Part shown: positions 14,901 to 27,151 of the stretch, one piece after another
Layout: every line of letters starts with the position of its first letter
Numbering within the stretch: position 1 is the first letter of the stretch
Assembly (NCBI GenBank): GCA_023159155.1
Contig: JAJNNX010000067.1
Coordinates: forward strand, 204,498 to 268,497
Direction: 5' to 3'
DNA: 64,000 bases
From: Ustulina deusta
Taxonomy: Eukaryota; Ascomycota; Sordariomycetes; Xylariales; Xylariaceae
Position numbers and translations under genes: made by a program
The notes under the pieces: model-generated
Seen by the model: the letters and a program-made list of their open reading frames with translations, nothing else
Databases searched by the model: none
What the model was told of the DNA's origin: nothing

Positions 14901-17900
14901 TAACCAGAACTTACCTTTTTTGCTTAATATTATATAAAAAACAAAAGCTATAAAAAAAACTATAAAAATATTATATAAAAAAAAACAAAAATTAAAATCA
15001 ATTATATAATTAACTAGTATAACAAACCAGTTTTATATAATATATTATTGCTTTTTTTTTAAAACAAAATTTTAGTATAGCAAAAAAAAAAAAGCTAAAA
15101 CGGACTATACAAAATAAAATCTATTAAAAAATCAAATATAATTATTAATTTAATAAATAACTTAATATAGTTTAAATAGACCTAAATTAAGCCTTACTAC
15201 TATATAACTAAAAAAATACTTTTAAACAATTAAAACAAAAAAGCAAAAAATATATAACCTTTCTAAAAACCTAACATATAAAAAAAATAAAAATACTTCT
15301 AAAAAGCTATATAATTTTTTATAACTTTTATATAATAGATTAGCCAACTATTCCTAACCCTTAAAAAAGAACAGAACTATACCTTAGCTATTAAATTATA
15401 TAAAAACAGCATAATTAATACACCTAGTAGACCATTTAAAAAATCGGACGCTATAAAGATTAACAACCTTATTGTACAAAGCATATTTTAATTCGTAAAA
15501 TATAACCTAGCTAAACATAACAATACTTAGATTTTTAAGTCCTAGCTTATATAAAAAATTAAAAAAAAAATAACTAAGCTATACAAAAAATCCCAACTTA
15601 TTATATAAAACTATAACAACAAAAATAAAAAAATAGTTCTTACTTAGTTACTTACAATCTAGCAAATAAACTAGCAATTATTTTTTATACTAGGCCCTTT
15701 TTAATTTATAACTTTAATACTTTAAGCAAGCTTTAAAATATTATATAAATATATATATAATTAAAAAACAAATTAGCTAAAAAAATTATTATATAACTGC
15801 TATTTAAACTAAAATTAAAATATTTTAATAAAACAATTCTTTAAATTATATAACTACTATATAAACTTATAAAATTAAAGCTATACTAGTTTAAAACATA
15901 CTACTAGTACTACTGCAAAAAACTAAAAATAATTATTTTTATATATAATTTATATTTTTTATTTATAAAAAATCTGTTATATAACTTTAGTATTACTAGT
16001 TTATAAACAAATAATATATTTAGCTTTATAACCCTAAGCTTTTTAGAAAAAAAAGAATATAAACTTTAATAAGCTAAGTTTTATATAAAGCTAAAAAAAA
16101 CACTTTAGTAAAACTACTTTATAAAGTTCAATAGTAAACAAATTATGCTATTATTTAAAAAAAAAGATTACTTTAACCTAGAAAAGCCAAACAAACCAAC
16201 TAGACCTAGTTAACCTTTATATAACTAACTTTGCTTAGCAATATATTTTATAATAAATAAAAAAAGCATATATTAGCAGTATCTGCTAGCTAAAAACAGC
16301 ATACAACCTATATATTGCTACCTAAATAATAGACCCTATACTATACAACATTAAAAATCTAAACAAAAAAATTCAATAGCAAATAAATAACTATAACTAT
16401 AGCTTAATATTTATACTACTTAACTTATGCTATATAAAACTATTTATTTTTATAAACAGATTATTTGCAAATAATATAAATATAACTTTCTAGCTTAGAT
16501 TTATTATTATATTAGATATAAAGCGCTATATAAAAAAAAATTTAAGCTTTAAAATTAAAAATAATATTATATACTAAAACTTAAATAAATATAAACAAGT
16601 AACTAAAAGCATATTTATAAGTGAATTATATAATATAATTAATAAATTTAATAATACTATTACTTTTTATATAATATTCTAAAAGATTATAGCTTTATTA
16701 AAATTACCTTTAATCCTAACTATTTTATATTTAAACTTAAAATTATTATATAATTGTTTAATAAAATTAAATATAATATAAAAAAAATAATTAATAATTA
16801 ATATTATATTTTTTTATAAGTTATATAAAAAAAAAAAAATCTTTAAAATACAATAGATTAATAAAAAAAACAACCCAGCTAATACGTTTATAAAACAAAC
16901 ACTAAACTAAGCACTAAAAACTTTTGTTTTAATAAACAAACTAACTATACAAATTAAAATATTTATTAAATAAATATAAAAAATCATTATATAAGTATAA
17001 TATTTATAAAAAAAAAAAAGTTAAAATAATAAAAACAATATATAATATATTAACTCTAAATAAAAATAATACAAACTTTACTTTATTTTTTTTTATATAA
17101 TAACTATATTAAATACTATACAATCGCTACATATATATAACATAAACGTTACACTAAAATCTAACAATCTAGTAATAGCTACAAAATAAAAAACTACTAC
17201 AAGCCGCACAAGCATTCTATATATAAGCAGCAATAGTAATACTACATAACTAAATAAAAACCGTACAAAAATAACTTTTACAACAAAAGATTCACACAAT
17301 TACAAGCATAAATAGCTTAATTAATAATACTTAAATCTAAATATTAACTAAAAACAAAGCAGCAACCCAAGCTTTATTAGCTTACATATAAAAAACTAAT
17401 ACATTAGTAATATATATAAATATACTATATAAAACAAAAACAAATATTTATATTAATATATAACATAGCAAAAAAGTAACAATTGTTCGGATTATTTATT
17501 AGCAGTAATATAACGTTATATTTAAGCTCTTATTCAATAATAATAAGCACACAACCGCTATTGCCAAATAGCTAGATAGCGTCTATTATATAAATATATA
17601 TATATATATATAAAAATGGATTAATATATAAAGCAATAGATTATAAAAGTAATAAAGGACAGAAAACAGCAAAGAACTCAAATACTTTTTATACTTGGGT
17701 TTCTTTATATACAAACTAATATATACTTATTTACTTTTACGTTCTTTCTATACAAAATAATATATATTTATTTACTATTTTTATATTCTTTCTATATAAA
17801 GCAATATATACTTACTTACTTTTATATTCTTTTTATATAAAGGATATTTGTTAACTTAGCTATATACACACTATACTAAAAGCTTTAACTAATAACTACC

Positions 17901-18251
17901 CGTACAAAGCCTACTAACTAAACAAACTAACTAATTATAAACCTTACTAGCGTACAGATTAAGAACACCTGGTTTAGCTTTAATCCGGATAGCTACTAAA
18001 TAACCCCTAGCTTATATTTTTAGCTAATCGTATAGCTAAAATATTAGCTTTGCAATCTTATTTTTTACAATTATATTTAAAATAAACAACCAAATAACTT
18101 AACTATTATATATAAAGCTAAATCGCTAATCTAATTAATATACTTATTAAATAAAATATTATATATATATTCTAGTTAGTTATATAGTATATAGTTACTT
18201 TTTTTTTTTTTTATATAATAAGCAGTTATAACTAAAAAAAAAAATAGCCAG

Positions 18252-18537
18252 TATTAAAATAACTAGCATTAGTTACAACCATATTATACACCCGCGTATT
18301 ACACAAATAAACAAATATTTTTATATAAAGATTATTAGCTATAGGAACTTTATTTCTTTTTATTGTTTTAGCTTATACGCTAGCAGAATTCTTTTTTTAA
18401 AAGGAATTCTGTTTCGTACAAAGCATTTTTTTTTTCTCTCTTTCGGTACAGGATTTAAATATAGTACAATACAATACATTCTATCAACGCGTATTTATTT
18501 GCTTTTATATACAATATCGTACACAGCCCATTTAACA
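18252..18537 (+). repeat. 3' LTR of copia family B
   Basis: Pairs with 11249-11535. Its start reads TATTAA where the 5' copy has TGTTGG, a RIP-type difference. It is preceded by an A-rich run that may be the polypurine tract and followed by AGTT. Confidence 0.87.
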
Positions 18538-20651
18538 AGTTAATCTAATTATTTTTTAAACTTTATAATTATATTTATATATTTATTTATTATACTAGTA
18601 AAATTACTGCTTTTTTAAATTAATTATTAAAAAAAAATAAACTATTTATAATAGGACTAGAACAAAAATAAACTTTTAAATATATAAAACTATTAATATA
18701 TAAAATGTTTATTTTAGTTTTTTTTAAGCTTAGCTAACTAATATAAATAAAAATAAATATTTTATATAATATAATAAAAAAATATAACCTAAAAATTTAT
18801 AAAATATTTTTTTAAAACAATAATATTAATTAAATAAATTTACTTAATTTAAAACTATAAATTTCTAGCAATAATATAAATTTTAAAATATTATTACTTA
18901 AAGCTTTTTAAAACTAAGTTTTTAATAGTAATTAATTATTAAGCTTTATTATATTTTTTAAATAAATAAATTTTATTAATATAATAAATATATTAGGCCA
19001 ACTTTTTATTAAACTTTAATATTATTTTTTAATATTAATTAAAACAAAAAAATATAATAGCTAATGTTTTATTAAAAAAAATAGCCAAGCTTTTTATAAT
19101 TAAAGCTAAAAAAACTAAAAAAAAAAAAAATAGTATTAGTTCTGCTTAATAAAATATTAAGTTTTATATTAACTATAGATTTTTTATTTAATATTTTTTA
19201 AAAAGCTAACTTAATAAACCTAATTAAATAAAAAAACTAACTATAAAATCTAAAAAATAAAAATATTAAAATAAAAATATTATTAGTTTTATTTAAAATA
19301 TAATTATAAATAATATATATATAATTATTATAATTATAAAAAAAAACAAAATATTATAAAATAAAACTTTTAGTTTTTTTTATTTATTATTTATATTAGT
19401 AATAATATAATAATATATAATAATAAATAGTAAAAATATATTATTTAACTAATAAAGTTATAACTATATATAAATATTTATAAATAAGTTTAGCTATTTA
19501 ATTATAATTTTATTTAGTAAGAAAATAAATATTATAGAATTACTAATTATATAATATTATAAAAATTTATATAAATTTTTTAATATATTAAACATATAAA
19601 TATTAAATAATATAGAACTATTTATTTTTAAATTTATAGCAATAATTAATAATTTTATAAATATTAAGCACTATTTTAGTAATATTTACTATTTTTAGAC
19701 CTAAAAAGCAATAAAATTAACTAATTAAGAACTAAATTAATAATTTTATTTTTATATTAATAAATATTAAAATAATTAAAATATTTATTTTTTTGCTTTA
19801 AATTTTATATATAATTTTTTATAATATTTATTAATTAATATATTATTACTAAAAATAATAATAAAAATTAAAACATAAAACTTTTTAATAGTAAATATTA
19901 GCAAAACTATTATAAATTTTAATACTAAGCAATAAACACTTAAACTAGTTTGCTAAACTTAAAATATTTAAAAAATAATATATAATATAGCAACTTTTAT
20001 ATAAAAACAATATAAGTTATAAACTAACAAAAAAAAATATTTAATAAATTTTAAAATAAAATTTAAAATTTAAAAAAAAGAAAAAGCTTTGTAATATAAG
20101 TACTAACTATTAGATTGGACTTTTAGTTAGTTAGACTTTTTAAAATCCTAAAAAAACAAAAATTTAGCTATATTTTTAATTTATTTAATTTTTATAAAAT
20201 AAAAAACCTATTTTATATTAACTAATTATAAAAAATAAGCAATAACTTTTTATTTTAGTAAATCTAATTACTACTTTTAGCTAAAAATATTAATAGTAAA
20301 ACAAAATTTAAAATTAAACAAATTAAATAATTAAAAATATATAAAAAAAATAAAAAATTATAATACTAGATTACTTAAAAAAGCTATAACTTTAATAATA
20401 TTTAATATATAGTTCAAAATTTTAAAAAATATACTAATTAAGCTTAACTAATTTTATAAAACTTATAAAAAAGCTTTTAAACTTTTTATAAAATTATAAA
20501 AATAAATATATATAATAATAATTAATAAATTTACAAATAATTATAAAAATAATAATAAAACAATATAATATAAAAAAATTATATAAATTTAATATTATTA
20601 ATAACCTTAAGTTAAAATTATATTTAAACTTTTAGTTTTAGAAAAAAATAA

Positions 20652-20883
20652 TATAATAGTTAGTATAGTTTTAGTAAAACCTGCAAGAACTTTAAACTTA
20701 TATAGCAATAAAATAGGAAATCTATATACGGACTAACCTATAACTCTATAGTTATATATATAGAGTTTATATCTACCTACTTTATAAATTCTAATTTCTT
20801 TTTTTTTTTTTTTTTTAGCTTAGAGTCTTTGTCTATAGTATTAATAAACTAGCTATGGAAGCTTTACTCGACTGATCGTGACA
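20652..20883 (+). repeat. 3' LTR of family A copy 2, at the AT/GC boundary
   Basis: Fourth direct LTR-A copy, ending GTGACA at 20883. Its last 70 bp keep near-unmutated composition while its first half is AT-converted. Normal-composition sequence starts immediately after it. Confidence 0.86.
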
Positions 20884-22018
20884 CTAAAAAGGTTCGATAT
20901 TTATAATTGTGTCTTTAAAACAGATCCTAGCAGAGCAGGTTATTATAAATAACTGGGCCCATTTTATGAGGATCATTCGAGCCATAATAACAAAAATATT
21001 GCATACAAATGTTGAGGACTTGGCATGGAAGCTTCCAAGACTGGATGTTTGCGGAACCAAAAATGGAGTCCCTTATCCTACCTGCAACCCCCAGGCCGGA
21101 GTCCATTCTATAACCACTTCTCCATTAAATCTAAACACAATCGTTAATTTAAGTCATTGTTGCAAGGTTTGACTTAGGAAAAGCTCATTTTAGAAGGTGA
21201 TCTAATACATGGTGTAATATGGTCCGAAAGGGACTGCGAACAATTTATGGTGATAGGATGGAGAAAATAGTTGCATTTCAAGTTGTAGTTCAGTCTCTAA
21301 CTCTATACGACGTACATAGGATCTAGATACTGACACTGACAATTGGGGTCTATAAGATGACTCACACTGGATCGTCGTGGCTTAAAGAAACATAGCAGGC
21401 GAGCGCTACTATGTAGAGAACAGCAAAAGGCCACTAGTTGTCCCCGCACCACAGGTTAGCTCGACCACACCTAAAAAACCTCACTCCCAAATTAGTATCA
21501 CTGTTCGTGTTATTTTTTTGTCTTATTTGGCCAATCGCGGGGACCATAGCTATATATATATTATAGTATACTTATTATGCCGGCCCAGGACAAGTAGCTG
21601 AGGTGATTTTATATACGGTACAATTCCATCTAGCGTTGGGAGTATATAATCCCGAGATAATTGTTCAACTGTCCACTAAGCCTAGATCAACGCTTGGCGG
21701 AACACGCATCTATTTTGGGCGTAGTATTTCAGCGCTTCCACTGAGGGAGTGCGGGGTGATTATGAATCGGTCCCCTCACATTATTCAGGCATTCTAATGC
21801 GATTCGATTGAATTGTACGTCATCTTGGAAGCGTATGGTGTATTCCTTCCAGTCAATATCAGTCATAGTCGGTGTAGAAATACCCTTGAGAACTAATATA
21901 TAACTTCCTCCTCTGATTACCGCTTGTTCATAACTGAGTTTCATCTATTGTCAGCAAGGCAACACCTTTTCTATCTATCTACTACTTAAGCCTATACGAA
22001 GAAAAGGGAAAAGGAAGA
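20884..22018. other. Boundary intergenic region
   Basis: Ordinary composition returns here. The open frames (for example 20909-21172 from a GTG codon, and 21603-21797) have no recognisable domain and no splice context, so I do not call them. The final 40 bp before 22019 are purine-rich 5' leader of the isochorismatase gene. Confidence 0.5.
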
Positions 22019-22689
22019 ATGGCAGAAACAGCTAAGAGCTTTCGGCAGACGGTTGGCGTGCCGCCCTCAACAGCCTCAACCAGTGATAGTGTTCTGGTCA
22101 TTATTGACGCCCAGAACGAGTATGCCACCGGCCTCCTTAGGACGGAGAACGTCGAGAGCACTCGGGCAGCTAATGCCGCTCTGCTCGAGAAATACCGCGC
22201 TGCCAACGCACCGGTTGTGCACGTGGTGCACAAGACCCCCGACGGCGCCCCAGTCTTCACGCCTGGCACCCCTCTGGCTGACGAATTCGACGAGCTCAAG
22301 CCTAAGGATAGCGAGAGCGTCGTGGTAAAGCAGGCGCCCGGGTCTTTCACCGGAACCCAGCTGCAGGAGATCCTGGAGAAGACGGGCCGCAAGAAGGTTG
22401 TTCTGACGGGGTACATGGTGAGTTCCCCCATGTGACCCTAACCGCAAAGCATAATGGGACGCAATAATCTACTAACGAGGTGTCGTGTTTCCCATTCCTA
22501 TAGGCCCATGTCTGCGTCTCTACGACTGCTCGCCAAGCCGCTGAGAAAGGCTGGGATGTCATTATCCCTAAGGATGCTGTGGGCGACCGCCACATTCCTG
22601 GCGTAGATGCTGCGGAGCTAGTTCGTGTGGCACTTAGCGAGATCGCCGATGCTTTTGGGACTATTGTTGAAAGCAAGGAGATTTCATGA
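22019..22689 (+). CDS. Isochorismatase-family cysteine hydrolase
   Basis: Two exons, 22019-22417 and 22504-22689, with an 86-nt phase-0 intron (GTGAGT...CCTATAG), give 194 aa, a usual size for single-domain isochorismatase-like proteins. The family triad is visible: Asp30 (IIDAQNEY), Lys104 (VVKQAPGSF) and Cys137 ([10 protein letters not shown]). The VVLTGYM segment before the Cys is the usual cis-peptide strand. Family members hydrolyse isochorismate or related small amides such as nicotinamide; substrate cannot be told from sequence. There is no signal peptide, so it is cytosolic unless exported unconventionally, as reported for some plant-pathogen isochorismatase effectors. The ATG lies in a purine-rich AGAATGGC context. 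It is the first gene after the AT block, 1.1 kb from the boundary, and stands alone. Confidence 0.9.
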
Positions 22690-25561
22690 TTGGGATAGCT
22701 CTCGCGAGTAGGGGCACAAGGAAGACCAATCGATGGTCAAGACCCTCCCATGGAACCGTGTCATGCACACCGCTCTGTCATGGTGAGGCTTATTGGCACT
22801 GAAGAGGTATCATATGTATGAAAACAAGCATATGAAACACCACTAGTCGCTTAATTTAGAAGCAGTCATACATACCTGCACCACGCAACGCAACAATAAT
22901 AGTGTTGAAATATTACTGCTTTGGTGTCAAGTGGCGCTACAGCTGTGGTTGTTGTTTTCATCAAGTAGTATCAAAGCTACCGTCCGGAATAGCTTCTTCT
23001 AGTTCCACGAAATAACGCCGACAGCTCACACCAAATTTAACTTCTAGAAAAAGGCTAGGTCTACCACTGCGACTCGGCCACACCCATATTCTTTCATCAA
23101 TGCCATCAAACACCCTTGGCCGGTAGCCGCTTTACCGAACTGATAGGTAGTGGGTATGATAAATGAAATTTCCGTGATGTTTGGCATTGAAACGGACGTG
23201 GCATAGATGGCCTATATTTCGCAAGGATGCTCTTACTACATGCGAGTCTGATGCGCTGACTCTACATGCTGCTTCTATTTACCCATCTTACCCCTGTCTT
23301 GTAATAGCGTGCCTTTCGAGGCTACCTGTACAACGGATCTGCAAACTTACCTAGCTTTTCCTTTCTTCATAAAACCACACAAGTCATATTACACGCTGAG
23401 TCCTCGCCCTTTGTGTAGAGCACTGTGACCTGCAGGCTCTGCCTAGGCTACTACATGTCCGAGTTAGAATAATCTGCTTCCTTAGAGTGGTGTCAACAAG
23501 AGCTGTAAAAGTGTAGGTGCAGCGATACCAGGCCTGGGAATGAGTGCCTAAATGCTTCTCTTTCCATGTATAATGTTGTAAAAGCGACTAAAAAGGTGCA
23601 TGCGGCTCAAAGTATGTGCTTTCATTGGCCAATGGAACCTCGGATACGAACCCCCTGGGCAAATCAATTAACTGCCGCGCGGGAATTAGTCTAGGTATCC
23701 CTTGCCCTCTGTCCGTGTTGTGTATCCCCGAGTTTGGGCTTGTTGTAGCATCCACGCCCCCCCAGCGAGAGCCCATGCACGAGGTTGTCGATCGGCCTCC
23801 AATTCTCACCATTTGGATCTGAAGTATTATAACGATCTGAATGGGAGTAGCATCAATCCGCTTCTTTGCAACGTATTGAATGCCGCGGGCTTGGGTTGTT
23901 TTGGGCAGGGGGTTACATAACGCCCCCCGCAGGTGACATCATCACCGAAGGCCATCCTCAAAAACTGAATGATTCTCATGGCCGCTGTAATGGCGAGGAC
24001 AGTGTAACCTCAAGACTTTCTTGGCACGGCTCGAGACATCCCCCGAAGGTATAAAACGATTCCAGTTGTATATGGCAGTCGCATGGCACGTGTGAGTTTG
24101 GCTATCCCATTTGGCCAGTCGCCATATCTGCGTTTTGGAACGTAACACCACTGGCTTGGTTGGTTCTCGTCATTGTAGGCAGAGCTATGGTCACACTTAC
24201 GATGGCTCGCTTGGTTCAGACATGCAATGAGAGGGTATAGCTGTTTTAGTGTTTATGGGAAACCACCATTAATTGCCTTTTACTGTTGTTCAGTCGATCT
24301 CACCTCTGAAGAATCCTAGGAAGAAATGTAGCTCCTTTGCAAGTATTGTAGATGCCTGTATATGGACCGATTCTGCGCTCAATACAACCCCAGGAAGGGA
24401 CGCTGCTGATATGCCTGTCTTGTCGGTGAGGTTGCAATTTGGGATGGAGACAAATTGCCGTCTTATCGTATTTTCCTCACAACTTCTGGTTGAGTAGTAC
24501 ACACGTGCTGTAGCAAGACATTGAAACGCTAGATCCCATTAGCTACATAATCCCATTGTGATTAATTATATAGAGAGAGTATGGATATGAGGGTTATGGA
24601 AGACTAGATAGTTATATAGCGGTATTAGATTGCTTTGTTTATTGATTTACACGTTCCTTAGATCTTGGCTTGCTGGTGTTCTTGCCCACAAACCAGAAGC
24701 TGTCTAGTAGGTAGTAGTTATAGTCAAGCTTAAAAAAATGCACACGAGGCAATTGGCATGTCGGCATGCAGTCAGCAAGGGCCATGCATATGCATATGTA
24801 GGTACCTACCTAGCCGCGGTTTCATCCTTCACAACCGAACACTTGAGAAACTCTTACTATTGGTGGATAAGAGTAAGTGCAATTTGTGGAATGAAAACGG
24901 TAGAAGCAGTAAGAAGGAGGACGAGGTTTAGAATCCATCTTTTCGGACTCAAGGCGATATTTAGTCCATGCACTTGCTTGCGAGTAATACCCTGCAATGT
25001 GTACCAATCGCTGCCTCACTTGCATTCACTATCGCCCTGAGAGACGGGTCAGATTTGTCATCAATATTATTACCGATCTCAGCATCCCCAGCTTGCCTAT
25101 TTCTCTTGTTTTAATGCTCGCCATATCTACAGCCTAGAAACGCAGGATAAACCTCTCTCATTCGCTGTAGGCGGCGGGTAAGCTTTGGGGTGTTTGGTGC
25201 AATCCGCTGTACTCATACTAAGAAGGAGTCAAACAGCGCTTTAAGTGTAGCTCAGCTAACTTTTATTGCCAAGTTAGGTGCGAGTGCGGAAGGGAGCTGT
25301 AAGTTCATAGTCATTACGTTCTTCGGCTTCTCCATGTTCAGCCCCATAAAACAAAACTAACGGCCCCTTCAGGGACTATGGTGCTTTCTGCTTTAGTAGG
25401 TGACGTCGAGATTATTGTCGGGTTTCTTGTCACATCGATTAATATGACCTACCGGCTGCTTGACTATTTCATTTTCACACGGCCCGCGAAAAGCAGATTA
25501 AAGGGCACAAGCACCAGAGAGCCCATAGAAGAGCTAGCTGCCGCAGGGAGGTTGCATTGGG
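22690..25561. other. Long intergenic region, no supported gene
   Basis: About 2.9 kb of moderately AT-rich sequence. Open frames are short (under 105 codons), overlap on both strands and lack recognisable motifs or coherent splice joins. No tRNA-like fold was noticed. It may hold decayed sequence older than can be read by eye. Confidence 0.5.
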
Positions 25562-25724
25562 ACTGCATCCTTTTCTACCGGGCTAAAAATGCAGTGAAAC
25601 TGTTTGGGACTTTTTCCACCCTACCGGGATTGTTATTGCAGGGAACTTCTATGAGGGGTTGAGGGGTGAGTGGGGAGGCTGTGTTTTTTTCGCTGCATTT
25701 TTAGCCCTGTAGAAAAGGATGGAG
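25562..25724. mobile_element. MITE-like element with 38-bp terminal inverted repeats
   Basis: The left arm 25562-25599 and the reverse complement of 25687-25724 match at 35 of 38 positions; both contain CTTTTCTAC and GGGCTAAAAATGCAG. The 163-bp unit has an 87-bp non-coding core. No convincing target duplication is visible. A partial arm-like motif (CTGCATTTTTAG) recurs near 25783. Size and structure fit a non-autonomous DNA transposon; the superfamily is unknown. Confidence 0.7.
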
Positions 25725-25953
25725 TTGCTTTCTAATAGGAGCGCTAATAATTCCTGTTTCTTCCAGGCATACATCATCTTCACTGCATTTTTAGGTCTAA
25801 GGAGGACATTCATGACTACAGTAGGTATTATTTTATTATCCAGTATGTTCTATCAACTTAGCTTTACACACCAGCATATCTGGTTCAAATGTTGCTTTAT
25901 ATATGATTCCTGGTGCCGGTTTAGGGAGGCATATTCTTAAGTTTCCACGGCGC

Positions 25954-27151
25954 TTAAACTTTCGGTGGATTGGGATTTTTCTTAGGAGGCTCCGTCTCGA
26001 CTATCACCGTTTCATCGGCCCTCTCCAGCTCCCCATCGTCCGGGATCCCGTTTTGCTCGGGCGCTTTCAAGAAACCCCTCTTATCGGCCTCGAGGAACGC
26101 CGAGAAGAAAATGTCGGCCATCAATGCGTATCCGTGATCGTACGGGTGTGTGCCGTCCGCCGAGATGTCTGCGGGAACGGGGCGATCGGGTAGCCCCTGC
26201 TCGCAATGCATCTCGGCCATAACAATGGGTCTGCCCTCGCGCTGCAGATCAGAGGCAAGTTTCCGGATCTGGATGTTCAGATCGAGGATGCACGGCTCCT
26301 TGTCACGAACTGTGTTCGTCAGGAGGGTCGACATGATGATCGTCGCCTGGGGAGAGGTTACAAATAGATAATTGATCAGATCACGCATGCGTTGGCCGGC
26401 ATTCACCGTGTCGTGTTTCTGTAGGCAGTCGTTACTGCCGACGTGGAGGACGAAGACGTTCGGCTTCGTGCTGGGCACGATACGGGTCGAGTGATCGTGG
26501 ATTTGGTCGATCCGGTTGCCTGGGTATGCTTCCAGGTCGTTGTCTTTGAACGCGCCGACGCGCTGGGATCCGACAAAGTTAACAGGGTTTCCCAGAGCCC
26601 CGAGTCTGTCGCGTAAGGGAGATCGGAACCCTAGCTTGCCAATAGATACGTCACCACGCGTGACAGAAGCCCCGAGGAACATGACTCGGAGAGGAATACC
26701 CGAGCCGAGAGGTGTTGACAACGTGTTTGAAGTTGATGTGTTCTCTGCCGAAGCGATAATACTAGAGTTCAAGGAAGATTCGATGACCGAAAGCTGTTCA
26801 AAGACGTCGTTGAGGGTTTTAGAACCTGGGCGCTTATCGGATGAGGAGGATATATTCTGAGGCGGCTGCCATTCTGCGGTTCCATTCTCCGGAGTGTTGA
26901 CGCTAGAGTCTCCACGATATGAAAAATAATCGACTTCGATAGTGTTTAAGAAAAAATAAGCTACAAGGAGGTCAGTTTCGAGCTCTAATGTTGTGTGTTA
27001 GGTGGAATCCTGTCTTCGAGGCTCGCTACTTACTCAGTAGACTGATTGTTATTACTAAAAGCGCAAAAAGAAAAGCAGCTCTCCGGCCGTGTATAGCATT
27101 TATGAAACCACGCCAGTCGTCCTTTTTGGACGTGCCCGTCGTGACGCCCAT
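25954..27151 (-). CDS. Membrane-anchored SGNH (GDSL-like) hydrolase
   Basis: Exon 1 is 27034-27151 (ATG at 27151; 39 codons plus one base). Exon 2 runs to the TAA at 25954. Two acceptors keep frame: 26985-26986, giving a 49-nt intron and 382 aa, or 26961-26962, giving 73 nt and 374 aa. The N-terminus has a basic stretch (HGRR), then a hydrophobic helix (AAFLFALLVITISLL); the downstream acceptor extends it with YFFL into a better type II signal anchor. SGNH blocks are clear: GASVTRG (nucleophile Ser), the YPGNRI Gly block, HVGSND (Asn) and DGTHPYDHGY (Asp/His). Such enzymes deacylate esters, lipids or acetylated sugars; the substrate here is unknown. A Ser/Thr-rich stem joins anchor and catalytic domain, and a charged Pro-rich tail ends the protein. 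The topology would put the enzyme in the secretory lumen or outside. The gene is a lone minus-strand unit 1.5 kb from the divergent GH79 gene. Confidence 0.85.

Larger units (their letters stand above)
11249..18537 (+). mobile_element. Full-length RIP-decayed Ty1/copia retrotransposon (family B), nested in family A
   Basis: About 286-bp direct LTRs (11249-11535, 18252-18537) with TGTT...AACA ends. AGTT lies immediately on both sides (11245-11248 and 18538-18541; possibly 5 bp AAGTT with one shared A), a target duplication inside family A. Plus-strand translation shows an integrase tail near 14860-14990 (VPTLLIF, then KAIKK). An RT-like stretch follows near 15550-15700 with ILT and a TIQQ-type motif. 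RNase H lies near 16420-16680 (FANN, then QVTKSIFISELYN). Integrase before RT defines Ty1/copia. Assignments are from recognition, not a search. No intact ORF remains. Confidence 0.85.
10262..20883 (+). mobile_element. Second Ty3/gypsy family A copy, 5'-truncated and split by a copia element
   Basis: Sequence from about 10280 to 11248 is collinear with about 6700-7765 of copy 1. Sequence from 18538 to 20651 is collinear with about 7770-10025, and an LTR at 20652-20883 closes the copy. The two halves join precisely if 11249-18537 is removed. Small internal deletions relative to copy 1 are visible, for example near 10855 and 19255. No 5' LTR is present, so the copy was truncated, possibly by the events that placed copy 1 beside it. 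All frames are destroyed in RIP style. Confidence 0.82.

Noticed and set aside
11990..17299. Short minus-strand frames (62-68 codons) within the copia element
   Set aside because: Chance open frames in A/T-only sequence; the real coding relic is on the plus strand and full of stops.
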